Shown here piece after piece: positions 1-11,805 of a stretch of 64,000 nt of DNA (position 1 is its first letter; every line of letters starts with the position of its first letter). A program made the translations under genes and the position numbers. Under the pieces are notes generated by a model. It had not been told where the DNA came from. It saw only the letters and a program-made list of their open reading frames with translations, and searched no databases. The DNA is from Phymorhynchus buccinoides (taxonomy: Eukaryota > Mollusca > Gastropoda > Neogastropoda > Raphitomidae). Where the stretch lies: positions 45,245,122 through 45,309,121 of the forward strand of contig CM065698.1 in the NCBI GenBank assembly GCA_017654935.2, read 5' to 3'.

Positions 1-1512
1 ACAGCCAAATCTTGTAAAATGAGTTTAAGCAACACACCAAAAGTCTTTGTAAATTTTAGTACACACCAAAGTCCTTGTAAAGTTTATGTAAACACACAAA
101 GTCTTTGGGGGTAAAGTTTAGTAACACCCAAACTTCTTGTAAAGTTTAGTAACACACCAAAGTCCTTGTAAAGTTTAGTACACACCAAGTCCTTTGAACG
201 TTTAGTAACACAACCAAGTCTTTGGAAAGTTTAGTTACACACCGAAAAGCTCTTTGTAAAGTTTTAGTTAACAACACCAAGTCCTTGTAAGTTTAGTAAC
301 AATTTGAAGTCGTTGTCATGCTTAGTAACACCAAAGTCCTTTGTTAAAGTTTTAGCACACCACCGCAGTCTTTGTTCTTAGTAAACCAAGTCTTTGTGAA
401 GTTTAGTACCACCAAAAGTCTTGTAAAGTTTAGTAACACACCAAAGTCTTAGTAAAGTTAGCACACACCCAAGTCTTAGTAAAGTTTAGTAACACACAAA
501 GTCTTATAAAGTTTAGTACACACCAAAGTCTTAGTACAGTTTAGCAACCACAAGTTTAGTAAAAGTTTAGTCAACACACAAAAGTCTTAGTACAAGTTTT
601 AGCAACACACCAAAGTCTTCTGTAAAGTTTAGTAACACACCAAAGTCTTAGTAAGTTTAGCAACTACACAAAAGTCCTTTGTAAAAGTTTTTAGCAACAC
701 ACCCAAGTCTTTGTAAAGTTAGCAACACAACCAAAGTCCGTAGTAAAGTTTAGTAACACACCAAAGTCTTAGTAAAGTTAGTAACACACCAGTCTGTGAA
801 AGTTTAGTAACACACCAAAGCCTTAGTAAAGTTTAGTAACACCAGCAAAGTCTTAGTAAAGTTTAGTAACACAGGAGCAAAGTCTTGGAAGTTAGTAACA
901 CCCAAGTCTTAGTAAAGTTTTAGTAATCACACCAACGTCTGTGGAAAGTTTAAGTACACACCAAAGTCTTATAAGTTTAGTACACACCAAGTCTTGTAAA
1001 GTTTAGTACACACCAAGTCTTAGTAAAGTTTGTAACACAACTCAAAGTCCTGTGAAAGTTTAGTAACACACCAAGTCTTAGTAAATTTAGTAACACACGC
1101 AAAGTCTGTGGAAAGTTTAGTAACAGCACACAAGTCTGTGAAAGTTTAGTAACACACCAAAAGTTTAGTAAGTTTTGGCACATGCGACCAAAAGTCTTTT
1201 GTAAAGTTTAGTACACACAAGTCCTTGTAAGTTTATAACCACACCAAAGTTCTTTGTAAACGTTTAGTAAACACACCAAAGTCTTAGTAAAGTTTTATTC
1301 ACACACCAAAGTCTTTATAGTAAAAGTTTATAAACACCAAAGTCCTTGTAAGTTTAGTACACACCAAAGTCTTTGTAAAGTTAGCAACACACCAACGTCT
1401 TAGTAAGTTTTAGTAACACACCAAAGTCTTTGTAAAGTTTAGCCACACACCAAGTCCTTGTAAAGTTTATACACACCAAAGTCTTTGTAAGTTCATAACA
1501 CACCAAGTTCTT
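1..1512 (+). repeat. 29-bp minisatellite, degenerate copy
   Basis: Tandem units built from the pieces GTAAAGTTTAGTAACACACC and AAAGTCTTA or AAAGTCCTT. In copy 3 the period is a regular 29 bp; here unit lengths wander because of many one- and two-base indels. The array ends about 45 bp before the acceptor of the exon A copy. ORFs across it have no gene-like content. Confidence 0.93.
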
Positions 1513-1555
1513 TGTAAAGTTTCTTAACAACCAGTGTTTCTCTCCGCACCCCCAG

Positions 1556-1714
1556 CTCACCTGAGCCGGGAGAGAGGAGGAGGGGAAGAGCAGTGTGGAG
1601 TACTGTCAGAAGTATCGTGCGGCAGAAAAACTGTTCTCGCAGCTCCGGGCGTTTCTGCTCCACACCTGCTCCAAGCGTACAGCGTGGCCTCTCCGGGCGC
1701 GTCGGCAAGAGAAG
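1556..1714 (+). pseudogene. Polyhomeotic FCS zinc-finger exon (A), broken copy
   Basis: Second copy of the exon at 24023-24181. Acceptor (CCCCCAG) and donor (AAG|GTGATT) are kept and the Cys codons of the finger can be recognised, but several insertions and deletions (extra AG near 1572, extra bases in the run after GCGGCAGAA, lost bases in the TTCTGCTCC and AAGCG stretches) break the frame, so no continuous FCS finger is encoded. The same length of copy 3 reads cleanly. I infer uncorrected read errors; a decayed paralogue is the alternative. Confidence 0.8.
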
Positions 1715-1767
1715 GTGATTGGCGCATGCTGGCTGTCCTGTCCCCCGCCGCCTTGATTGGTTTGGTG

Positions 1768-2348
1768 CAGACCTGTTTACCATAAAACTGACTATAAGAC
1801 GCACCTGATATAAGCGCATCCCTTAAATTGACAATAGTATTCACATATAAGCCGCGCACCAGTTTATACGCCGCGAGAAAATTGTATGCGCACAAACCTA
1901 CACAAAATATAGAAATACTCATACAGAACATAGTATTTAATGTTCTCAGACACTTTAAGCATGAGATTTGAAATCTATTGATTACGCAAAACCAGTTTTG
2001 AATCTCAAGAACTCAAATAGGTGAACAATACTGGCTAGAAACAGATGTAACTCATACTGATGATGTAGAATGGAAAACAAATCCGCATCCGTCTTAGCCG
2101 CATGGCCAAAGTTTGAGCAAAAAGGTAGCGCTTATAGTCCGCATTTTACGGTCCTCTACTCTTTTCGAGTAGTATTCTACTCATTTGGACCGCTCCACTA
2201 CTCTTCAAAATTGGAATAATGCTCTATTACTCATTTTCAGTGAACATTGTTTTGATGTTTTAATGAATATAACTACACATGTTTGCACCAAAGCTACTCG
2301 TTTCAGCTATCCAACTACTCAAGACTTTGTAGGGTGTAAACAGGTCTG
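1768..2348. mobile_element. CAGACCTGTTTAC MITE with nested element (copy 1)
   Basis: Noisy counterpart of 24235-24826. It starts CAGACCTGTTTAC and ends GTAAACAGGTCTG, with a second MITE carrying TATAAGCCGC motifs inserted near its left end. Confidence 0.75.
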
Positions 2349-3230
2349 TTGGTGGCTGCAAGTCGCTGGTTGTGTTTTGTTTTGTTGTTGTTGTCCGTAC
2401 CTGGCTAAAGACTCCAGGATCAACAGCCGAAGCACTGAAAACTATGACAAATGCATCAGCTAAGGATGAGAACATTATGCGTGTGACCGTTTGTTTGATT
2501 ACGCCCCGCCACGTTGGGAGCCACAGAAAATCACAAACAGAAATTCACAATTCAAATTTGTCGATGAAATTCTTCACTGGTCATAGGATCATTCCTTCAA
2601 CTCATTCAGGCAGTTTATGGGGAAATGGCCGAACCTTGGTCGATATTGTTGAAGGACGGCACGCAGCAACAGCTTGTTGAATGAGTTTCACCAACACGGG
2701 CGGTTTGGGCGCTTGAATACCAGAGGCAACTTCGGCTGGGGCGTTTGGGGCGGAATAAATGCAAGAGGATTAACTCTCTCACACTAATGTATGCTATCAC
2801 CGTACATGTTTCGCACTGGCAGGTTTGCATCTTACTAAAAATTTTTTTCAAAAAAAAATAATCCTTAATGGTACAGGTTTGAATTTTGTGGTATGGTTTA
2901 TAATTCCCAAAGTAAAATTTTATTATTAGCAGATTTTTTTTTAAAAACATGACAAAGAAGAACGAGAGAGGGTAGTGACTCGTTTTCATTCATTGCCATC
3001 CTAAAATACGAGAAGTCTTTCATTGGTTTGAAACTGTTAAGGACGGTAGAGGAACACTTTTATCCGTTGGGTTGCATGGCTTTGCTGAGATTGTGAAGTG
3101 TGAATTTTTGAACACTTGTGCACTTAGCGTACTCCCCTTGTTGAACGGTTGTGAAGGGAGCATTCGGCCATGTTGAATGAGGTAAGAGCTGAGGCGTTCA
3201 CGGTGGGTGTTTGTGTTTGTCTGTGGCCAG

Positions 3231-3336
3231 TGGCCGCAGGGCGGGTAAAGTTCCTGCCCACGAGACGGTGCTGACGCGAAGAAGGGCTGGCGCTCCGGAC
3301 GACGGCAACCCGTCTGTCCTTCAACATCACATGATG
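3231..3336 (+). pseudogene. Polyhomeotic exon B, broken copy
   Basis: Counterpart of 25734-25840. The acceptor GGCCAG is present, but the reading frame is disrupted (for example GTGCTGACGCGAAG lacks bases found in copy 3), and the donor is lost because ATGATG is followed by GAGTGG rather than GTGAGTGG. As written it could be neither translated nor spliced correctly. Confidence 0.75.
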
Positions 3337-3914
3337 GAGTGGACTAGTGTGGACACTGAAGTTGTGCAAAAGCATACATGTATAATTGAAAAATGCAGAA
3401 ATTATAATTCTTTTATTTATATTCTTCTTCTTTGTTCGCTTACAGGTACAGTTTTCTGTCCAACATGAGCGTAGATGCGTCTGCTGCCGTTATCGCTTAA
3501 AACAAGCGAAATAGTTTAGGCCCATCATGTCGACTTAGCTGAAGAAATCTTGTAAGAAATTTATAGAAAAAAGCAGGAGAATGGACCATAAGATAGAATG
3601 ATAGAAGATTGACAGTAAACAAAGGGAAAGGCAGAGTCAAAGAGAGTGACAGACTAGAGGAAGTACAAGCACAGACTTCCGAAGGTGTGGCTAACCTATT
3701 TGTACGAAAAGACCCTCCCGGTATCCCCACGGGCAGAAATTATATTAAGGGTTAGTAAGCTGAAAAATAGTAGATGGCAGTAAGAAAAGGAAAGGGCAGT
3801 CCCCCACGCCAATACTCATAACTCAAAATGATAAAGATGATATTTGTTTACTTGCAAGCCTGATGTATAAACTAGCCCGCGACTTAACGTCCCTTTCGGT
3901 TGGCTGGGTCCAAT

Positions 3915-4130
3915 TATGTTCATTGCCTTTGTGTTCCTACAGCCTCCATCGCAGGAGATTGGCAGTTCAACAGCGGTCAAGAGTTTGACGCTTTGTTTCT
4001 ATGATTTCATGATGTTCATTGCCTTGTGTTCCACAGCCCTCATCGCAGAGATGAGCAGTTCCAACAGCGGTCAGCAGTTTTGCCTTGTGTCTATGAATAT
4101 TCATGGATGTTCATTGCCTGTGTTGCCCGG
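3915..4130 (+). repeat. 96-bp acceptor units before exon C (copy 1)
   Basis: Two noisy upstream copies of the exon C acceptor plus exon start, each with CAGCCTCCATCG-like or CAGCCCTCATCG-like junctions and an AACAGCGGTCA block, as in 26433-26650. The organisation matches copy 3, so the triplication is not unique to one copy. Confidence 0.75.
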
Positions 4131-4254
4131 CCCCCATCCAGGAGATTAGCATTCCAAACAGGGTCAGGAGACTGAGCTCGTCAGCGGCTCCCCTCCCACA
4201 GTCCCGACTTTGAACGTGCAGACAGCCGCAAGACAGAACCCCGCCAAGTGGAAC
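4131..4254 (+). pseudogene. Polyhomeotic exon C, broken copy
   Basis: Counterpart of 26651-26779. The acceptor AG reads GG (CCCGG|CCCCC), and there are indels inside the coding part, for example TGACGTGGACATGGAC became TGAACGTGCAGAC. The donor AAC|GTGAGT is kept. The frame is not open across the exon. Confidence 0.78.
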
Positions 4255-5445
4255 GTGAGTGGCGACAAAACATTTACCCTATCTTTGTCTGACTATACGG
4301 AAGGCGCACCGCCCCAAATTTAACCCAAATTTTAGATTTTGTTTATGTGGGGTTTTTTACTATTTCATGAGTGCAACTTTTCCTCTCTTTTTTTAATTTT
4401 TTATTCTGTTCCTCTTCTGGCCGTACGTGGCGTTGATCCCACGCCGCTCGTTCTGAATCCCAACTCGCAGCTACACCCCGGTGCAACTTTTCCTAGTAAA
4501 TTAGTACTACAGTGGAACCTCCCTTCTAAGACCCTCGAGTGTATAGGACTCCCTCCCACATGAGACCTACTTCCCTTATAAGACCTCATTTTGGAATGAT
4601 TTTTGAAGGTCTTATAAGGAGGTTCGTACTGTATTGGCGTCTGCAACAAACACATTTTGCAAGAGTGAATGACCTTGGTGGGTGGGGGAAGATGGTTGAG
4701 TTCTGACCAAACAAGGGCATAACTCTGGCCAATAATCCTATTTGAGGCCACTGATTGGCTGCCTTTCGCAAGAGTGAATTCCTTTGTCAGTACTGACCAG
4801 CAAGGGCATCATTCTCACTGTCAGGGCGTTAATAACCCTAGTTGCAGAGGCCTATAAAGACACACCCCCAAATTTTAACCAAATGTTTGTGTGGGTTGTT
4901 TTTTTTACTATTTCATAGGTGCAAACTTTTCCTGGTATACAAGGATTTCCTGTTTTTTGGATTTCTACCAGAAAAGGAAGTTCCTGTTTTTTTAATTTGT
5001 CAAACAAGATCTTTGTGTGTGCTTACTGTATTTTTCAAACACTTTAAAATAAAATAAGTATTTGTATAAATTGTGGAAAAAGCAAACTAAAATACCTTCA
5101 TAAATCAATTTTTTTTTTCTTCAGCTGCAGGGGGGACATTATCCCCCTGGACCCCGGACTTTCAGGGTTTTTTACACTTTGGCTGAAAGTTGTGTGAGAA
5201 CATTACGTGCGTGACCGTTTTTGATTACCCCCGCAACGTGGGCAGCCACACTCCGACTTTGGAGGCATGATTTTGGAGACTGAATGCTAGGAGCTGGTGT
5301 CATGGCTAAATAGACAATCTCCGCATAACTATGCTTAGCATACACTGACCTTGCATACACTAGCATATACTATGCTTAGCATAATATTTTGATGTAGCCT
5401 TGGCGTTTCTAGCCTATGTCAGTTGTCAGTTGGTCTGACACAGCC

Positions 5446-6057
5446 TTAAAGGGGCACCCTGATGGATGAGTTTTTGTACGAAACACGTCCAGATCAACAG
5501 AAAAACACCCTTTACAGAGATCGCAACACTCACCTCTGCTCTGGTTTCCTAGAAATCAAACCGTCAAATCGGCGATTCCGATTTTTCCTCCTTGGCGGAG
5601 GTGCTGGAAGTCAAATTCTTTCACCCAAAGAGAAGGCGTGTGCCGTCTCTTTTCTAATGGCCGCCTGGCGTTTAGACCAAATCGTTTGCATGAAATGTTC
5701 GCAATACAAGCCTTTTTATTTATTTTTAAAATTTTATACATAGTTTATCAAAAGGAGTTTCGCTCACAACAAAGGAAATAGCTCCATTTTTATTTTTTTT
5801 TACTGCACTACAAAAAAGAAAAAGCTTCAACCACAATGAGTGTCCTCCACCCACCCCATCCAAAATGGCTACTCTCTCCGGCATCTTCGCCAAGGAGGAA
5901 TCGCTGTTTTGACAGTTTAATTTCTAGAAACCAGAGCAAAGTGAGTGTTCCGATCCTTGAAAAAAGGCTGTCTTTCTGGTGATCTTCCCTATAGACGTGT
6001 TTCTTGCACCGAACTAAAACATATCCGTCAGGGTGGTACCCCTTTAATAAGCCCAAG
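5446..6057. mobile_element. TTAA-flanked foldback MITE (copy 1)
   Basis: Counterpart of 27940-28511. It begins TTAAAGGGGCACCCTGA, ends with the inverted sequence at CCTTTAA, and has TTAA on both sides. Insertions near 5600, 5745 and 5970-6050 distinguish it from copy 3. Confidence 0.75.
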
Positions 6058-6086
6058 GCGATTTGACAATTGTGATATCTGGTCCT

Positions 6087-6578
6087 CATAGCTGTGCAGG
6101 TGGTTGGATGTATATGACTTTGTCTGGTCCTTGCTGTGCAGGTGGTGGATGTGTATGACTTTGGTCCTTGCTGTGCAGGTGGTGGATGTGTATGACCTTG
6201 TCTGGTCCTTGCTGTGCAGGTGGTGGATGTGTACCACTTTGTCTGGTCCTTGCTGTGCAGGTGGTGGATGTATATGACTTTGTCTGGTCCTTGCTCTGCA
6301 GGTGGTGGATGTGTATGACTTTGGTCCTTGCTGTGCAGGTGGTGGATGTGTATGACCTTGTCTGGTCCTTGCTGTGCAGGTGGTGGATGTGTACCACTTT
6401 GTCTGGTCCTTGCTGTGCAGGTGGTGGATGTGTACCACTTTGTCTGGTCCTTGCTGTGCAGGATGTGTACCACTTTGTCTGGTCCTTGCTGTGCAGGTGG
6501 TGGATGTGTATGACTTTGTCTGGTCCTTGCTGTGCAGGTGGTGGATGTGTACCACTTTGTCTGGTCCTTGCTGTGCAG
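6087..6578 (+). repeat. Splice-acceptor minisatellite before the SAM exon (copy 1)
   Basis: Thirteen units of TTGCTGTGCAG|GTGGTGGATG type. AG ends lie at 6099, 6141, 6178, 6219, 6260, 6301, 6338, 6379, 6420, 6461, 6496, 6537 and 6578. The unit ending at 6537 is 41 bp here, where copy 3 has a 39-bp unit. As a result the SAM frame stays open upstream to about 6168, and acceptors at 6461, 6338 and 6260 would be in frame with the SAM domain. This differs from copy 3 and matters for interpretation. Confidence 0.85.
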
Positions 6579-6833
6579 GTGGTGGACGTGTACGACTTTG
6601 TGAAGAACCTGCCCGGGTGCCAGGAGTACGCGGACGAGTTCCGGCAGCAGGAGATCGACGGGCAGGCGCTGCTGCTGCTGAAGGAGGACCACCTGATGAC
6701 CGCCATGAGCATCAAGCTGGGACCCGCCCTCAAGATCTGCGCCAAGATCAACGCCCTCAGGCAGGAGGCCCTGGGGGGAGGAGCGGGAGGAGCAGGAGCC
6801 GGTGGTGCATCGGCACCATCCACGCCTGTTTAG
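6579..6833 (+). CDS. PHC: Polyhomeotic-like terminal exon with SAM domain (copy 1)
   Basis: Intact duplicate of 29036-29290: 84 codons and TAG, entered in phase 0 from the acceptor ending at 6578. It encodes the polymerising SAM domain of Polyhomeotic proteins (motifs LPGCQEYADEF, DGQALLLLKEDHL, KLGPALKI) and a Gly/Ala-rich tail ending APSTPV. This is the only one of the four exons left intact in copy 1, since exons A-C upstream are broken. Its exact agreement with copy 3 amid a noisy neighbourhood suggests patchy correction rather than selection. It is probably not an independent gene. Confidence 0.8.
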   Translation: MVDVYDFVKNLPGCQEYADEFRQQEIDGQALLLLKEDHLMTAMSIKLGPALKICAKINALRQEALGGGAGGAGAGGASAPSTPV

Positions 6834-7308
6834 CCCTGTTGTGGCAGGAGGCCTTGAGAAGAGATGGAGGGGGGGGTCTTGGAAAGAGCTGGAGAGGATA
6901 GGGGGGGGGGGGGGGGAGGGACTTGGGATGAGCTGGAGGATCAGTGGGGGGGGGTGGAATGAGTGGGTTGTTTGGGGAGTATGTTGGGGGAGGGGGGGGT
7001 CCGGGGCTAGTCAGCACTGGATTGCTGTTATCTTGATGGTTGTGCCTGTGTAGTGTACACTCTATGGCGTTAGTGAGAGGAGAGTTGCTTTTGTACCCAT
7101 GTATGTGGGTTATGGCCTTTGAAACGGAGGGACATGGGCGTCAGACTAATGCTTACCATGCCTTCCATATTGGCAAAGGCTGCTGTGACCTGGATGTCTG
7201 TGCCTGTGTCGATAGTTTATGGTGTGGAGAGAAAGGGGCAGAAAAGGTCCTGTTTGGGCTCCCAGGGGTGGGAGGCCTTCAGTATAGATACTGAAATCAG
7301 TATAGCAA

Positions 7309-7638
7309 TGGGCAACTAAGGACGATAATTTGACCGCCAGGGGGCAATCAAACAGGTAGGGGCTTAGCGCGTGAATTATTCTTGGTTGGGCGTAGTGAGA
7401 GAGAGAGAGAGGTGGAGGGGAGGGGGGGGCTCATCTCCCCCGTGTCTCTACTCACTACGCCCAACTAAGAATATCATGCGCTAAAGCCCCTACCGGGCGT
7501 AGTGAGAGAAAGAGAGAGGGAGGGGCTTATCTCCCCCTCTCTCTCTCTCTCACATACGCCCAATTAAGAATATCATGCGCTAAGCCCCTACCAATTTGAC
7601 TGCCCCACGGCGGTCAAATTATCGTCCTAGGCTGCCCA
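7309..7638. mobile_element. Double-hairpin MITE (copy 1)
   Basis: Counterpart of 29755-30063. The ends are inverted repeats containing GGACGATAATTTGACCGCC, with internal CTCACTACGCCCAACTAAGA blocks and purine runs. It differs from copy 3 mainly by small insertions. Confidence 0.8.
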
Positions 7639-10600
7639 TTCTGTCCGACTGGAACATGTTAAAAAAAAAAAATTTTTTATTAAATTTTTCCCTTTTTTGT
7701 TGGCTGTTTCTTTTTCCAGTATAGCTGAGAAACTTTGTCAGTATAGCTGAAATGTTCTACTCCCACCCCTGGGCTCCTGTATGTGCGTCACAGCCTTCAA
7801 ACTAAACAGAGTGGGAGATGTTGGGAGGAGATTAAAACTTACCAGGCAGGCAATGCTGGCAGTTGTCGCTGTAACCTTCATATCTTCACTTGTCTACTTA
7901 CTACTCAGTACAGTAGTGTACAGTGTACAGGGTAGTCCTTGTTTGTACCCCATGGATTCCAAAGTATCAGAGCCTTGAAAGGGGAGCCTGCGTCCCAAAC
8001 CCTTGTGCCTGCCACACTATATATTAGTATAGGTCATGGGTGACTTGCTTACTTCACCGACAGGCATGAGATTTGTCAACATGTAGGCTGATTTCAGGCT
8101 TTTTGGTGGCCCAAGAACTGAAGTAGTCATTTTTTAAAATCAAAAAGAGGCCAACTGAGTATATTAGAAACGCTTCTTATGAGTGAATAAAAATGAGCTA
8201 AATGTATCTGTTCTACTGGTAATGCTGGGTTTTTTTAGCCTTAGAATACAACAAAGCTTCAGTTTAGTTTCAGGGGGGATTCTGCCTTTTTGGGGGCCGC
8301 TTTTCAGCCTAAATCGTAATTTCTCAATCTCATGCCTGCTACAGTAATGTACAGTGTACAGGTAGCCCTTTTGTTGTAGCCCATGGATTTCAAAGCATCA
8401 TAGCCTTGAAAGGGGAGCCTGCGTCCCAAACCCTTGTGCCTGCCCCACTCTGTATGGGTCATGGGTGACTTGTTTGAGTTCACTCTTCTAGCACCATTCG
8501 CCCAGTACAAAAAACGGACAACCAAGAATGTCAAAAAAAATGCATGGCGCTAGAAGGTGTCAAGCATTGTGTTGGAATGTTTTTTTTACGGGTCTTCTTC
8601 TTCTTCTTCTTCCTTCTCTTTGGGGCCCTCGTATTCATTTTTTTATCACTTAATTGATCATTCCGGCACTCTCAGGGGGAAAAAAAGGGGGGGTGTGGGG
8701 TTGGTTCCATTTCTTAAAGGGCCTAAGCTGCTGCTATGGGGCATAGGGGACGGGCAGGGGGTGGTTGGAGTTTTAGTGACCACAGCCAGGCTCACGCCAA
8801 AATGATTGGGTCTGAGCGTGATGCTGCGTCCTGGAAACAGGGTGTTGAGGGGGAGGGGGGGGCTGATGTGTTTATTGATGATTCCCCTGCACCGCTGACA
8901 CACTGGGGGTGACAGCAGTGAAGGAGTAGATGTCGTCCTGCCGCAGATCATTCCACTCCCTGATGGAAAAGGTCTTAGGTAAAGGCAGACCTGTTTACTC
9001 TACTCTTTCCAAGTAGTATTCTACTCAATTTGGACCTCTACTAATCTTCAAAATTGAAAATTCTTGATTGCTACTCATTTTCAGGAACATTATTTGATGG
9101 TTTCTTCTTCTTTCTTCATATTACTGGAACTGGGCTAACGGCGTTTAAGGTCCAACTTGATAGGCGGCTGTGTGCTCTCAATGCCTAATTTTAAAAACTT
9201 TAATAATAATTTGGGATCCATCCCTAAAAACTTATGGTTAAAACTATATACACTGGTCCACTGGGAGATCAGCAGACGGAAGCCTGGTGGCTGGTGTAAG
9301 TGCCACCCTTTCAACGCTAGCCATTCCTGAGCCAAAATTGACCATTAAACTTACCCGGGGTTTAGGGTAGAGAAAAGATTTTGTCTGCAATATTGAGGGG
9401 TTTCTTTGTGGCGTGCATAAAATAGGCCTATCCTTACCTCCCAAAAATTAAGAACGAATAAGGTCAATGGATACCAGACCCTCTATTGGTGCATTTTAGT
9501 GATATGGGTGTTAAATCATTGTGGTGCAATATTGGCGATGAAAGGGTTAATGAATAAAGCTACACGTTTTGCACCAAAACTACTCATTAGAAGCTATCCA
9601 GGCATACTCAGTCTTTTAGTATTTTGGTACTTTATAGTCACAGAGGCGTTCTCTGTGAAATTATGGGTTGATCCCCACCTGGAGATCGCGTCGCAGCCGA
9701 CAGGCGCGCCACCCAATTTTTTTTTTTTTTTTGCATGCGAATGTTTGTGTGACTGATGAGCAAGGAGGGGGGTAAATTTTGACCAAAATGACAACTTTTC
9801 GTTGCCACTGGGTTTAACGTATGCTAAGTGCATGGGCAACACGGGACCTCAGGTTTATCGTCTCAATCAGAAAGACTCCACGTTCAGACCAAAAGGCCTA
9901 GTGCAGAATGAGAGGAAAAAATCACCTGTACCCAGGTTCGAACTCTGGTTTACTTGACACGAAGTGAACGCGCTACCACTATGACACTCTACACCCCTAC
10001 ACCCTGTGTAGGGGGTAAGCAGGTAAAGGTCTACATTGATCAGGTGATGGAGCCTTCTGGCCTTCAGCTGATGGTTGTGTGCCACTCTGTCCTTTCCGAC
10101 ACTCATTCCCACATAGCACAGCCTGGGAACAAAAAGGCTTTGTGGGGGGAAAGAGGGAAAGAGGTTTTATACAGTGGAACCTCCTTTATAGCCTCCCATT
10201 TTGACTCCCTCCTCATCGAGAGAATTCTGATCGCTTCTCGGCCTTTTGGTTAAGGGACAGTGATTCAGGAAAATAAATATTTGTTTATACCCTGGTTGGT
10301 TTGTTCAGCCCGTCGTACATGGCGAAAGCCGATCCGCGACGTTAAACTGAACTTCCATCCCACTCCCTCCCATATAAGACCTGCTTCTATGAGACATTGC
10401 CCTTCTTTCTAAGTAATAAAATTACCTCCCTTATAAAAACCCCTTATAAGACCTCATTTTGGATGAATTTTGAAGGTCTTATAATGGAGGTTCCACTGTA
10501 CTGTCAAACGCATACACATAAACGCATACTTTTTTTTTCTTTTTTGGTGGTGGAAATTAATGAAATTTATAAATTTTCTTCAAAAGAATAAAAAGCGCTT

Positions 10601-11739
10601 TTTTTTTTTAAAGAAGAAAATGTATTGCAAATCATTTTTGGGGGATAACAATTCATTTGAAAAATTTCATGTCATAATTTTCTTTTGTTTCAATAACCAT
10701 CGAACATATTTTAATTTAAAATTTAGTTTGGTTACACCCTCAGCGCTTTAGACATCCAAAGTGAAGAATTTAGAAAGTGTGCGTTCATTATTTGGATAGT
10801 ATCTTTGTCCATTACAGTTGTTTCTTGCGTACTTAGTGCAGTCAGCGTGTAGTTTTTTCAGAGATTCTCTGAATCGAGAAAATTGAATGCAGAAATCAAA
10901 TGTCAGAAGGGGTTTTAACCCTTTCAAACCGACAATGTCCGCATTTATCACACAATGGTTTTAACACCCATATCACTAAGGCATCAAATCAGGGCCTGAT
11001 TATCTGAGACCATACTTTCTTTCATTTTGAGAGGTAAAGATAGCTATGTTATACAGCATAGACAGGAATTCCAATATTGCAGAAAATATTTTTTCTCTAC
11101 CCAGTAAGTGTGGTATTTTGCTGAAAAATGGCTGATGCGAAAGGAAGATGACTTTCCTCCCCAAGTTTTGAGCAGTTTTGCTATTCATCTTCAGACATTG
11201 CCCCTGATCACCATAAAGGGCGTTTCATCCCTTGATACACCAGAGAACAACATGACCTGAACCCTATAAATTCTTCAGATAAAATGCTATTCCTCGCTTA
11301 CACTCCTGCAGGTATTTTTGGGGAAACTTGCAGGCTGTTCTCCCTTTTTTTTTTTTTTTTTTTTTTTTTCCTTTACGATTTAGTGCCGTAATTTTTAGAA
11401 ACAAAAGTCAAATTAACGATAATTAGGTGACGGAAAAACAGAATACGAAAAAACAACAACACTACAGTTTGCCTCGGCAAGCGATTCTTTTGAAAACATG
11501 CGGTGGAAAGTCAGTCCAGTTTGCAGCATACAACGCTCTATATAATTTCTTTTCATTTCTGTTTCAATATGGCGTCAAAGCGAACCGCGTGGTGAGTAGT
11601 TACTAGGTCAGATGATCCCTAAAAATCTATGGAAAACACCAAAGAAAGCAAATAACATGGTTTTAAAAAAAAAATGTTTTTAAAGGTCTCCCAGTGCACT
11701 ATGCTTGCATATAATGTTAATTCAATAGTTTTCTTGTTA

Positions 11740-11805
11740 ATTGGGTTTTGTGAGAAAAGAATCGTCCGACGTGCGAACGATTACTTTTCTTCACAAACCA
11801 TTAAC
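11740..11805. other. Inverted-repeat turnaround J1
   Basis: Sequence folds back on itself here. The left side ...TGTGAGAAAAGAATCGT is followed after about 10 bases by ACGATTACTTTTCTTCACA..., and from here to about 22450 the strand is the reverse of copy 1. No library-adapter sequence is recognisable at the turn. Confidence 0.9.

Larger units (their letters stand above)
1..11772 (+). repeat. Segmental copy 1 (direct, noisy)
   Basis: This stretch matches 22451-34085 in order and orientation: 29-bp array, exon A, MITEs, exon B, 96-bp units, exon C, TTAA foldback, acceptor array, SAM exon, hairpin MITE, SINE and piggyBac-like end. It carries dense single-base indels, often in homopolymers, at about 1-6000 and 8600-11772, but is nearly identical to copy 3 around 6100-8540. 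Indels fall equally in exons, introns and repeats, which looks more like uncorrected sequencing error than evolutionary decay. The left edge runs out of the window. Confidence 0.9.

Noticed and set aside
5808..6692. Minus-strand ORFs of 175-318 codons rich in HIHHLHSKDQ / THPPPAQQGP (also 17003-17527 and 28488-29464)
   Set aside because: They are the antisense reading of the 41-bp acceptor minisatellite, which has no stops in several frames. The three frames show the same peptides in rotation.
7040..7294. 84-codon ORF repeated in all three copies (also 16110-16364 and 29487-29741)
   Set aside because: It is preserved only because the copies are identical there. It overlaps the minus-strand mini-exon units and hairpin flank, has no domain, and the surrounding frames are equally open.
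11740..11805. Residual sequencing adapter at turnaround J1 (and at 22440-22462)
   Set aside because: I looked for an adapter-like insert between the inverted arms and saw only about 10 bases of non-matching genomic-type sequence, so this proof of an artefact is missing.
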